From positions 7,663,318 through 7,727,317 of the forward strand of contig NC_061131.1 of the NCBI RefSeq assembly GCF_905220365.1: a stretch of 64,000 nt of DNA, in the 5' to 3' direction. Shown here piece by piece: positions 47,573 through 58,292 of this stretch. The position numbers and the translations under genes were made by a program. The stretch is from Vanessa cardui. Its lineage: Eukaryota > Arthropoda > Insecta > Lepidoptera > Nymphalidae. Numbering within the stretch: position 1 is the first letter of the stretch; each line of letters opens with the position of its first letter. The notes beneath the pieces were generated by a model. That model had not been told where the DNA came from. It worked only from the letters and a program-made list of their open reading frames with translations, and ran no database searches.

Positions 47573-50500
47573 ATGTTGGTACTACCTACTCGTAGGAGAT
47601 TAAGTGCTCTGTCTTCTGGTTCGGCGCGAAGACGGGCTAGGGAACGACTACGGGCCGAACAAACTCGTGCTGAGGGCGAACGGCTCGCAAAAGAAAAACG
47701 TGAACAACGATCTAAAGAGAAGTTTGAACAGCAGAAGCAGGTATGCGCAGATTATCTCAAACTTGGTATCAAATGTTTTACAAAACCATTATTCAAATCT
47801 TTATCAATTTTTTTTTCGGCGAATAAAGACATGAAAATTCCGCCGATTAATTGAATCCTAGACGTGTGTGGTGATATGTGTTTTGGTGAGCTGGTGAATG
47901 AAAATTATACAAAACAGTTTTTATTTGTTATAATTTTCAAGTCTATTGTGGCATTTTACAAGAGATAAATTATTGATTATATTACATTTTTTGGTCATTG
48001 TCACTTGCACAAAGCTAAATAATGTGTAGTGTTGGATATTATTTATATACTTACTCAACCAATTAATCAAAATTGAGGTTGATGAGAGAGTTAAAATATG
48101 GATATATAGACAATTTTACCGATATGTAACATTAATCATACGTCAACATAACATGTCACACATTTTGATTTAATGCCTATCATTTTTATTACATTTAGCT
48201 TATTCCAATTGTAGAAGAAATTATCATATGCAATTTCCTCATACTTCAGCTATATTTCGCATTACTGACAATCTTGACTAATACATCTTTATTTATAATA
48301 CTTATACTACTAATGCTTTAATTTAACTTACAAAGTTGCAAAAAAAGTTTCGTTTAATTTCAAAACACTATTTTTTCGAAATCGATTCGAAGACGAACGT
48401 TGTTTATTTGACTTTTGTCCTCGTGTGGTTGAAATAGACTACAGACAGCAAAATTTATGACAAGTACTAGATGAAATGGACATGCTGAAGAAATTCACAT
48501 AACCACCAATTGTTCATTGTTTGCCAGAGTCAGAGAAAGTCAAAATCATGTCGAGGAGAAATAATTTTTATATTTTTTATATCTCACAAGTTACAATTGG
48601 TTTTGATATGATAAAAAAGGAAGGTGAATTTCAAGTATTATAATGATGTACTTATAAATTGTATTAAATCCTTGAACACATTATTATTGAAGGTTTGGTA
48701 TTGCAATATGAGTAAAGTATCCTGTTAAATAACCCAGTGCTGCAACAGGCCTTCTCTCCCCTTGAGAAAAATGTTTAAAGGAGCTTATTCCGTGACGCTT
48801 CTATAAGTGCTGGCAGATACACATATACACATATGGCAGAATTTCATCCAACACACACTGTTTTCTGTGCGATGTTTTTACATCATGTGTTTTTATATTA
48901 CGAGGAAAATTATTAATACAAATAAGTGCAAATAACAAATGGACATTCAGTAATGCTTTCTATTTTTGTGTTCTTTTATGCATCAAAAATGAATACATAT
49001 AATTTTAATTAAAATTACGATTATCAATTTCTTAGGCCCGATTAGAGCTGGCGTCGTACGAGCCGTGGGGTCGCGCAGGTGGCGGTGCGCCCAACCCTCG
49101 GAGCGTACGATTTTGCAACCTCCGTGCTATTGGTATCTACCCCGAAGATGAGCTTAAGGTAGTTCATTTAGGCACTGTTAAGTTGCTAAAAATTAACTCA
49201 CTTTCCTTTGATAAGTAAAAACGTCATGTCAAAACATAGATGTTTTTCTAATATGACGGCCCCAGTCATTACATTACATTACAATGGCCAAAGGCGATTA
49301 AAAAATATTTCGTGGGCGGTTGGTACCACACCCACAAGTTTAATTATTGATTAGGCTTTGTTATATTTTTTTCCGAAATGAAATGAATTTTGAGCAAATG
49401 AAATTAATAACATTTTTAAATGGAGAATAATCAAAACAGAGATTTTTGTATATTTTGATATTGGAAATATTTTTCGCTGCTTAATTTATTGTAAATATAT
49501 TATATTGACGATTACCAAGGCCAAATGTTTAAAAAAATACGTTCTTAAAGTCTATTTTAAGATGAAACAAATTATAATTACGAAACATATCATAATTTTA
49601 ATATTTAAGATGATTGCATAAATTAGGAATTTATCAAATATTAACTTTATTGGCTAATCATATTAAGCGTTATTAGATTAAAGTCAAATTCAACTTTTGA
49701 ACTTTACGCCGATTTATTGGCATAAAAAAAATGTTTCGAAAACAAGCATCGTGCCTCGTCGTCAATGCTTGGGGTTATAATGATTGTAATCAAGCAAGCG
49801 TTGAAATCAATCTGTATAAGGCAAGGGTCACATTACGTTTGCAAGGCGGGCCCGACGGATGACAGTGACATAACGCGAATACTTTAAAAGTGTGCTGAAT
49901 ATGTCCTGACTTTCGCGGTAAAGAATTTAAACAATGTTTAAGTTCATTGTAACCAAACACTACATATACTTTTATTAAAAAATAGATTTGTTGATCAGTT
50001 TCAAAGGCATTTCCATCGCTTAATTCGATTAATATATAATTCGAAAAGTTACACATATCGTCTATTTCTATCAAGCCAACTTTCATTATATAAAAAACAC
50101 ATAAGTTTTTATATCTGCAGATTAAAACCATATTTTTATTTTTAATTCTTAGTATTTTTTAGTACAATAATTACGAATATTTTTTATCTAATTCGTTCCA
50201 TCAACACATATAAAGCTATTTCTTTTGTATTCTTTAAAATTGCAGGGCGTAGCAGCACACGAACCTTGCCGAGGGTGGTCATCGCCCCGTCGGCACAGAT
50301 GCACACCGCTTCGTCTCCGCGAAGATCCGCAACTTTGTTACGCCGATGTTTTACGACAAACCGTTGACAATGATATTAGATATAAGCAGACGCCAAACCA
50401 ACAACAGGCCTACAAACAAATACTAGGTTTTACAGAAGAACGTTCATTTGTCTTGCTATAGTAACAAACACAATGTCGTATTTAATTTTTTATCTATTTT

Positions 50501-53500
50501 ATTTACTGTTAATCTTAGTTTTATAGATTCATAATGTGTCTTAAAATCACGTGAAATTAACTAGTTACAGAAAGAGACACAATAAGTAGATGGCTGTAAA
50601 TAGCTTTAACTGTTATGTGTTTCAGATGAAATGGTTGAAAAGAGACAGAAATCAATAAAGGAATCTTTAAGACGCAATTTGGAATACGAGCGCAAAATGG
50701 TAAATTAAAAGTCATATTTTTAGAAATTTAGCCTTTTTTACATTATTATTTTTACGTTTAGCACACGATGGATGGACCTTGGGGCAAGCCTGGACCTGGT
50801 GGGACGATTTGGAGGAACCCTCGAGATATTGGCTTAAATTTCTCTAAGTCTATGGTAAAGCAAGTTATGTAATATTGTGAACGACAAATATGTTAAAATA
50901 CGTGAATTAAATAGCTTGGTTTAATAATTTTCAGGGTTGGACAAATAATGAAATTTTTAATAAATTAAGGGGTGAACACAAGCGGCATAGGTCGTCGCTT
51001 ACTTTACCTAAAGTAAAGACAGTCGACGACTGTCCCAATGAAGATGAGACACCAAATAAAGAAAATATAAAACCATCCAGCGTTGAAAAATTACCTGACA
51101 TACCCGGTAAACAATTAAGTCCAAGTAATAATGACTGCACCGATGAAAAATTTAAAAGTGGAGACAAAGAAATTAAATATACTTCTAATAAAAACGGTAG
51201 ACAAAAACGAAACCAGAATAAGAGTAAATTCGTGAAAAGGTTATCTAATGGAGAAAGAGTAACTCGCAGAATTCCTGATGATGACGAGGACAACAGAGAA
51301 AGTAATGTCGTAAACAAAAAACTAACACCAGAGGCTACAATATTACGTGTGACGGGAGGCATAGAACTTGTTCCATTGTTAGCAAGAAGAAGGCGCGTTG
51401 GTGCTCGAACTCTGCCATCGAGCGATGTCACACGACCTCCGGACCAGCCATGCGAGTATGTATTAAATAAACAATAACTAACTTATAAGTTCAATGCTAT
51501 ATTTTGATATCTAATATAAGTAGTTGTTGGTGATTGTGACGTAACTGTTTTTGACTGGAAGAGTTCAAATTCATTTGTTTAATATAATTCAATAACTATA
51601 TTATTAACTTCAATAAGCACATTACTTACATAATGTATACCTACATTCAGTAGGTATAAGTATTATGTAAGTTGAATACTTAGCAAACGATCGGTAACCA
51701 GGTTTTAAGATTTTTCTCCATTATATTATGTAATTTAAAAATCTGAATATATAGTAAAGAAAAATTTCACCCGAAACAATTGGATGGAGCAATTCATTGC
51801 TCATAATTTGATAAATAAGAAAAAAAATTATGTTATATTCTAATATTGGACACGTGAAGGCCACGAGTAGGCAAACCTGCAATGTTAGAGAAACTCTATT
51901 AATTAATTTTTCAAACTAACACATTGGAAATAACTCATTTTTGCCTTAGCCACGTTTCATAACATGATTTTAAAATGAGGATGACTTTGTCGTGGTGAAA
52001 TACATATTTGTTTCCATACGAGTTTTGCAACTTATATAAAAATCATGTTTTATAAAGTTTTATATTTCATAACCATAGTGACGCCTTGTTTGACATTACC
52101 AAAAACTTAGTTTTATTAATTGATATATAATTAAATTTTTAATATAAAATTCCCTAAAAAAATTGTGTAGTTTATTTTTAAAATTTTGGCATGATTCCAT
52201 GATGTCATAGTGTGTTCCCAAAAAAATTTAGAAAATAACTTTAACTATTATTCAGAGGGTTCTTTTCTATTATTACCCAACATAGTTAATATTTCAAAAT
52301 ATAAAGTAAATATTTTTACTTTTTTCTGTAAATATTTGATATGGTTTTATACTCGCAAATTGGGGTCATATTGGTGCTTAATAATATTGCTGATGTCAAT
52401 AATACTTAAACTCATGATGATGTCACAACTTTCTATCAAAGGTCATGTCATTCGGAAGATATATTATTAATCGCCCTGAAGAATGGTAGTACATATTGAT
52501 AAAATCTCAAGTAATTTATTGATTAAAAATGATAGTGTCGTAAAGTACGAGAGTGCTATTTATTAGTATTAATTTTCTTTCGTTATGTATAGGTAGTCGA
52601 AATGGCTCAGTGGTTAGAACGCGTGCATCTTAACCGATGATTGCGGGTTCAAGCCCAGGCAAGCACCGCTGATTCATGTGCTTAATTTGTCTTTATAATT
52701 CATCTCGAGCTCAGCGGTGAAGGAAAACATCGTGAGGAAACCTGCATATGACAAATTTCATAGAAATTCTGCCACATGTGTATTCTTCCAACCCGCATTG
52801 GAACAGCGTGGTGAAATATGTTCCAAACCTTCTCCTCAAGGAAAGAGGAGGCCTTTAGGCCAGCCTCCCTTTTAGCCCAGCAGTGGGAATTTACAGGCTG
52901 TTGTTGTTTGTTGTATGTATAGGAAGATAATATCTGAATAATAATATTTAAATTGTTTTTTGACTATAAAAATCTGCAATTACTCGAAATATATCCTAAA
53001 TCTCAATGAAAATATTTTAAAATTATTTTAGTATTAAGTAGGTATATGTAATTAAATATTCCTGTGACTTCAAATTGTCAACATATAACGAGTTTATATA
53101 CAGAAAATTTTTCCAATTAATTATTGCGTTTTTTTAATCAGATGGCGGGAGCTTATGGATGTTGACTATTTAAGAGAACTAAAACATCAAATTCGTGTAA
53201 AAAGTGAAAAACAAGAGGTAAGACTGATACAAATATTTGCAAGTTCAAAACTTATTCAAAATATACATATTTTCACCAATTATTTTCTAGAAATTTAATG
53301 TTAACATAACATTTTTAAATAGGTATGTTTTGTATGATATTGGGAAAAATGAGTCTCGAGGATGCTGTGTCCAGTAACCTGTATCTCCTGCAGAGCTGCT
53401 CAAGGACATATTTAGGATCAGATAGTTCCCAGATTTAGGACCGGAAATAAAATAAATTAACTACCTTGCCATTAGGGATATATCCTGTTTTTATTCTTTA

Positions 53501-54707
53501 ACAAATTTTTTAAGTCACTATTTATCCACTATTTATGTGTGTTCTTTTCTTCAATAACTTTTTATTGGGTGCTTTTTACTTATACATAAAATTTTATCAC
53601 TAACCTTTTACCCAATAATACAATCCCAATATTCGTATCGATCGTGCTATAGAAATCGGATTAAGACTAGTAGAATCAAACTGGCCATTGGAGGCCAATG
53701 CACTGACTACTCCAACCGATCACCGCGGAAAAAAGCGCTTTGACTGAGGTTAATATTAAATTAAAAGAGAAGAGGAAGAGGAAAGGATCGCTTTCCATTG
53801 ACTAATTCTTAGGTAGCTACGACGTTGAAGACCTATTCGATACCGGTTTAAGTAGACACCGGTTATTCGTGAACGAAATAAACAGCGGACCCATCGTCTC
53901 TCAAAGCATAGGAGCTGCCTTCGGGAACAAACTGCAGGCACGTGCAGACGGCTACTAGCCGTCCATCCTCACGGTGGCTGATTGCAGGTAGCCGTAATCG
54001 TCATAGTAGCCAAAAACAATTGGAACTGAGGCCCTTCGTTTCATTTGCACTAAGGCGGAAGAGACACATTATTTGCAGGCCGTAGGAAACCTGAGAGTAG
54101 AATTGATGCTCATTGATTGTACATTGATGTATTGACTTGAAAGTGACCATGACAGTCCTATCGTCTGCCCTTTCTGCAGTGGTACCACCGGTAGCTAGCT
54201 CCTTCGCTTCTGCCTCTTCTCCCAAACTCCGCCGTAACCAGCGGTGCTACTTAAGATGCTTCGGGATTTGACACATGAGCCCAATGCTTGTCAAAGGTTG
54301 AAGCTAGATGTGCTATAGGTGCGTGCTTTGCAACGATGCAGTATGAAGTCTGTGCCGACGCAGAGAGGTTCATTCTCCATCTGAGAAAAATCGCCAGTTT
54401 GTAGGGATAGCTTTAAAAATTAAAATATCGATCAATGGAAGTTAATTTTCTGAAGTATTAAATTTGATGACGCTAAGACTGTTCTCCCATATTACTTCAT
54501 CGAATATTGAACTTCATGCTTATTTTCGTGTTCGTATTGCAGGAGAGTCGCCGCGATTCCGCAGAGAGCGTACAGCGCCACCACAAGACATGGGCATCTC
54601 TGTGGGGCCGTCCCGGGCACGGCGCGCCACAACAGCGCGGTCGGTACGCGCGCAGCAACCTCGCACAACTACTCTATGTTCCACATCTCACTAGTTCAAA
54701 CATATAA
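47573..54707 (+). CDS. CSPP1-like centrosome and spindle pole-associated protein
   Basis: Exons 47573-47740, 49036-49158, 50246-50426, 50626-50699, 50762-50854, 50935-51455, 53142-53217 and 54543-54707 join in phase to 466 aa. The N-terminus is an Arg/Glu/Lys-rich coiled coil (about 10-60). It is followed by YEPWGRAGGGAPN (64-76), the hallmark PWG-x-x-G-GAP motif of vertebrate CSPP1. The motif recurs as GPWGKPGPGG (187-196) and WGRPGHGAP (433-441). Each copy follows a charged helix (VLRQTVDNDI, RRNLEYERKM, LRELKHQIRV), as in CSPP1. The middle (about 214-386) is disordered and lysine-rich. CSPP1 acts at centrosomes, spindle poles and cilia through microtubule ends; the role here is by homology. 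The exon 3 donor is a weak GTTTTA, chosen because it alone keeps frame into exon 4. The start is the first ATG after an acceptor at 47560, and the frame is open to that acceptor, so an upstream coding exon is possible. The protein is much shorter than the vertebrate one. Confidence 0.68.
48725..48880 (-). mobile_element. Degraded SINE 3' fragment in CSPP1-like intron 1
   Basis: Read on the minus strand it runs from an eroded GAAAAC body, through ATGAAATTCTGCCATATGTG, to GGAGAGAAGGCCTGTTGCAG. It matches the 3' part of the full SINE copies. The tRNA-like head is missing. Confidence 0.6.
52594..52913 (+). mobile_element. Full-length tRNA-derived SINE with perfect 10-bp target-site duplication
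   Basis: Head TGGCTCAGTGGTTAGAACGC with B box GGGTTCAAGCCC, body CCGCATTGGAACAGCGTGGT, and a small tandem expansion near GAGGAGGCCTTTAGGCCAGC. The tail GTTGTTGTTTGTTG differs from the TTACTTTAC tail of the other two intact copies. TATGTATAGG flanks it at 52584-52593 and 52914-52923. It is in intron 6 of the CSPP1-like gene, in sense orientation. Confidence 0.88.
53640..54420. mobile_element. GC-richer intronic insertion, probably a decayed mobile element
   Basis: Most of intron 7 of the CSPP1-like gene differs in composition from the AT-rich flanks. It includes a small palindrome GACGGCTACTAGCCGTC (53947-53963) and two minus-strand open frames of 60-75 codons without known motifs. There are no clear terminal repeats or reverse-transcriptase motifs. 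The mobile-element label is inferred from composition only. Confidence 0.35.
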
Positions 54708-54902
54708 TTCCTTTTTTGTACATCAAATATATTATTGATGCATTTTATGGTCACATTTCGTTTACATTCAACAATATCCGTTAAAATGTACTTATATTTG
54801 AGTTTAATATCGTTTAAAATACTGATAATAAAAATATCGAAATCAATATGTTACGAACGATTTTATTTACAAAAAAACTTAGCTGCAACTTAATTTGTAA
54901 GG

Positions 54903-54908
54903 AATAAA
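54903..54908 (+). terminator. Likely poly(A) signal of CSPP1-like gene
   Basis: AATAAA about 195 nt after the stop codon, in AT-rich 3' UTR. Confidence 0.5.
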
Positions 54909-55529
54909 CAGTTATTGTAAAAAGCATTACAAAACGTTTTCGTTTAGTTACAAATATTGTTAATTATTATTAAAGAATAATATGTGGCAACTCTAATACT
55001 TCACCGGAAACATAGTATAGCTTAATATCGCAATTTCTTATATTTATTATTTTGTACATCAAAAAAATTTGTACCTATTATTATTGAAAAATATCAATAC
55101 ATACATACCCGTTCCAAGCTTTTGATTTTCCCGAAATATAATGAATAATAAAAAAAGAATTAATGCAATACATTAATAATTATTGTAAGACTCTAAGTAT
55201 AAACACCATTTCCTATTTTTTTGTTGTAACATTTTTGCAAAACAAATCATTTTGTAGCGTCTGTCTCAAAAAAATAAAATCTTAGATCAAAAATTTTGGG
55301 CTAGTTATTTTTTTTCATTTATAACTTAAGTTTTGTCTCTATATTAATATATATAATAAAGAAAGACTTATAATTTATAAATTCTGATAAGGAATTCTAA
55401 ACAAGATTAAATGTTGAAATTATTTATTACGTTTATTATTTTTATGATTGGTTAAACAAGTAATATATATGTTATGGAAAGGACTAATTAATAAAAGGTT
55501 TCATGTAACACTATGGATACTACTACTAG

Positions 55530-55735
55530 CTATTATGACTGGTCGTTTCGGTATTGAGGCATAAAAATCGACGCTTTCAAGTTCTGTATGCAGCCGTCCT
55601 TGAACTGCAGTTGTCAAGAGTAGTTGCGCCACGCATTCTTTCTGCCGGATTCGACGCCATGGCTGCATCGCTTATCTTGCACAACAGCTGCATTGACATC
55701 CAACCCGCTGTTACAATATTTGAGCGCTTTTGTTT
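55530..55735. other. Unexplained GC-richer block downstream of the receptor gene
   Basis: Higher GC than its surroundings, with open frames on both strands. One plus-strand frame runs about 85 codons from 55554. None shows splice continuity to the neighbours or a motif I recognise. It may be a relic exon of a lost tandem gene or a repeat. Confidence 0.2.
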
Positions 55736-55988
55736 GTTAATTATGCGTATTCAGAGTTATAACTATCAATCTTGTATATCAAAACATACCGTAGAGAGAC
55801 GAACATTGGTTTTTTAATTCTACCTTAGCATTAGATACAACTTTGTAATTCGAATTTGATATTAAAAAACTTCTAATATATATATAGTGATTACAATTTA
55901 TAATTCTTAAGATTAATTTTTCTTCATAAAATAACTCAGTGTACTTACATAATGCTCTTATAACTAATATTTATAGTATTTAATTTTG

Positions 55989-56382
55989 TTAGACACTTTT
56001 AGAGTCAATTTCAGGTGGTTGAGATGTTTTTGAAAACTGTAGTAGGCAAATAAGGTAAGCAACAGCGAGGTACAGTAATCTGAATAGCGAACGTGACTCC
56101 AATGGCATGATACGAAATGCGACGTACTTCAGTGGACGCTCTCTTAAACAATTGAGGAACTGCCTGTACTCGGCACGTAGCCTCGCATCTGAAAATATAT
56201 TTTATTTATAATCGAGATATTAATCATACTACAAGATAAGTAAAATATTGAGGCATCATTTAGAACAGTTAATAATATTCTAAATTCAAAATTATGTATG
56301 ATATAATTAATGTGTAATTTAATAATAGATTAAATTATTTCACATGCACAGACACGCACGCGCACGCGCATACGCACGCACA

Positions 56383-56472
<90 letters not shown>

Positions 56473-58292
56473 AACATACAATGTACGTGTAAGTAACAAA
56501 TATTGACCAGCGCTTGTGAACATCCTGCCGGCGACATAAATATTCAAGTTATTTAATTTTTTGACAGCCATGTCCATTACTATTATTGGACTGAATAAAG
56601 ATAAACATTTGTGTAAGGAAGCAACCATCAAGAAGCCCAACTTCTGGAAAGAATAATCTGTAAACTAAAGTAAAAATATTTGGTGAGATAATTTCTTTAA
56701 AATATTTTTCTTATTATATGAATTAATAACATTATATAATATGTTTAATATTATCCTTCGTATTGATTTCAGTCACGGCATTTCCAAGAGAGACAACTGT
56801 ACCGAACTTGGTCTCTTCAAACAAAAATGCATTCTCATAATCCGATGAGACGTCTAAATCGTCATGACCGAAAATAAATTAGGCACATGACTTAGGGTTT
56901 TGTATGCTTTTTAAATTCCGGATATTAATAGCTGAAAAATTGTAATTCTACGAAACTTTAAAATAAACTTGTACAATATATTAAATATACTCACCACATT
57001 AAAGTGTAGATCTATAATTTCTATAGCAGTAACAACTATCTGGGTAAGCGCCTGAAACATTTATTTAAAAAAATAACTCACATTTATTAAGTTTTCCAGT
57101 GTCTGATTATAAAAATGTGACGTAATTTTTTTTTTAATTAATTTAAAATTGAGACAAACAAAAATATAAAACAATGAATAAATCTCTACGTTTTCGTATA
57201 GATAGGTATACATATTACGATATTTTCTTTCACAGCGATCACCTCTAAGAAAATTTATTCAAAGAACAATCGAAACTCCTTATTTTTTGCATCAATTTAG
57301 TTAATTTAGTATTAGTAAGTATATGAAATGCTACAATGTAGGAAGGGTCAATTTCCAAAAGAAAGGTACAGATTTAACAGGAAAGGACTGGAAAAATATC
57401 GCCAAGGACAGAATTGAGTGGAGAGGACTGGAGGAGGCCTTCGGCCAAAGAGGGGTCCATAGCCAATAACAACTTTTATTAACATTTAGATATAAGTAAA
57501 TCACTAACAATTTAACAATCTACTAACAAATACCTACATCAGAATTGGAAAATGTAAGGTTATGGAAATAAAGGCCTTTTTATTTATTTATTATAAGTAT
57601 AAGAAATAAAAATAACAATTATGATAAAATATGAATCATCTTACCAGTAACTTCAATGGGTAGTCTGCGCTTTGCAATGATTTTAAATTTTGAATGTGTA
57701 TTTTCATAAATTTTCGCCATTCCAAAGCGTTCGGATTCTGGCAAATCTCAGATCGTATTTGCATACAAAATAATTTAATACGACAATAAAATAGCGCAAA
57801 ATACATCGTTACTGTAACTTTCCCAAGATCATTAGCCAAATGTAGAAACGTTTTAAAGATTGATCTCCAGGGTTCACAATGACAATTGTCGTGATTTAAA
57901 TAAGTCACTGAAGGTAAAAAAAGACCTGCAAATACATTTAAAAGAGTATATATCCCTAAATAGAGCTTCAATTTGTAATAAATATATTTCTGCTTTTTGT
58001 CATCAAGTAAAGCATCAAACTTGTAGTAATTCAAGATATAATTTTCTTCTGTGTACAAAGAACAGGTAAAATAAACAATATATTGAGTTATTCCTGTTAA
58101 TATTCCAAGGCTTGTTGACTGATATGCCCAGTAATAAAAACCAAGACCTATCACTAAAAATCCCACGATTAGGAGACATGTTTTAAATATGTATTGTTTT
58201 GTTGTTGAAGGAAAACAATTATAATAGAAACCAAATAAAGAGCGAAATATTAATATAGGCTTTATATTGCACACGAAACCGTCATCAGACAT
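55989..58292 (-). CDS. Gustatory receptor (insect Gr family, seven-transmembrane)
   Basis: Insect taste receptor, expected to be a ligand-gated cation channel in sensory-neuron membranes. Minus-strand exons 58292-57645, 57051-56995, 56664-56508 and 56188-55989 join in phase to 353 aa. The first exon carries the N-terminal Gr block (KPILIFRSLFGFYYN) and several hydrophobic helices. Exon 3 has the helix-6 region with FSPIIVMDMAVKKLN. Exon 4 gives DARLRAEYRQF, then RPLKYVAFRIMPL, and ends in AYLICLLQF (331-339), the Gr signature TYhhhhhQF with Ala for Thr. Exon 3 uses a weak donor GTCAAT, chosen because it is the only site giving the right phase into exon 4. A long (GT)n tract follows about 40 nt downstream. 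Intron 1 holds a LINE 3' end. It is slightly shorter than typical receptors of 370-420 aa. The subfamily and ligand cannot be told; an odorant receptor is unlikely because of the C-terminal motif. Confidence 0.8.
56341..56470. repeat. Long (CA)n microsatellite
   Basis: An interrupted CA/CG-dinucleotide lead-in, then an uninterrupted (CA)n run of about 80 nt from about 56388 to 56469. On the receptor's coding strand it reads (GT)n within intron 3. The open frames reported across it are repeat artefacts. Confidence 0.95.
57338..57593 (+). mobile_element. LINE 3'-end fragment in receptor intron 1
   Basis: Translates as DLTGKDWKNIAKDRIEWRGL then EEAFGQR and a stop. This is the W-x4-A-x-DR-x2-W-x2-LEEAF C-terminal signature of insect non-LTR reverse-transcriptase polyproteins. 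The 3' UTR ends in AATAAAGGCC and a TTTATTTATTTATTA tail. It is 5'-truncated and lies antisense to the receptor. Confidence 0.65.

Larger units (their letters stand above)
54708..55988. other. Tail-to-tail interval between CSPP1-like gene and gustatory receptor
   Basis: Contains the CSPP1-like 3' UTR with an AATAAA at 54903-54908. It also has a GC-richer unexplained block at about 55530-55735. No mobile element is recognised. Confidence 0.5.

Noticed and set aside
50931..51431. 166-codon open frame on the minus strand
   Set aside because: It is the antisense shadow of CSPP1-like exon 6, whose plus-strand frame splices in phase on both sides.
56335..56640. 101-codon minus-strand frame including a long Cys-Val run
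   Set aside because: Its C-terminal half is translation through the (GT)n repeat. Only the first part belongs to receptor exon 3.
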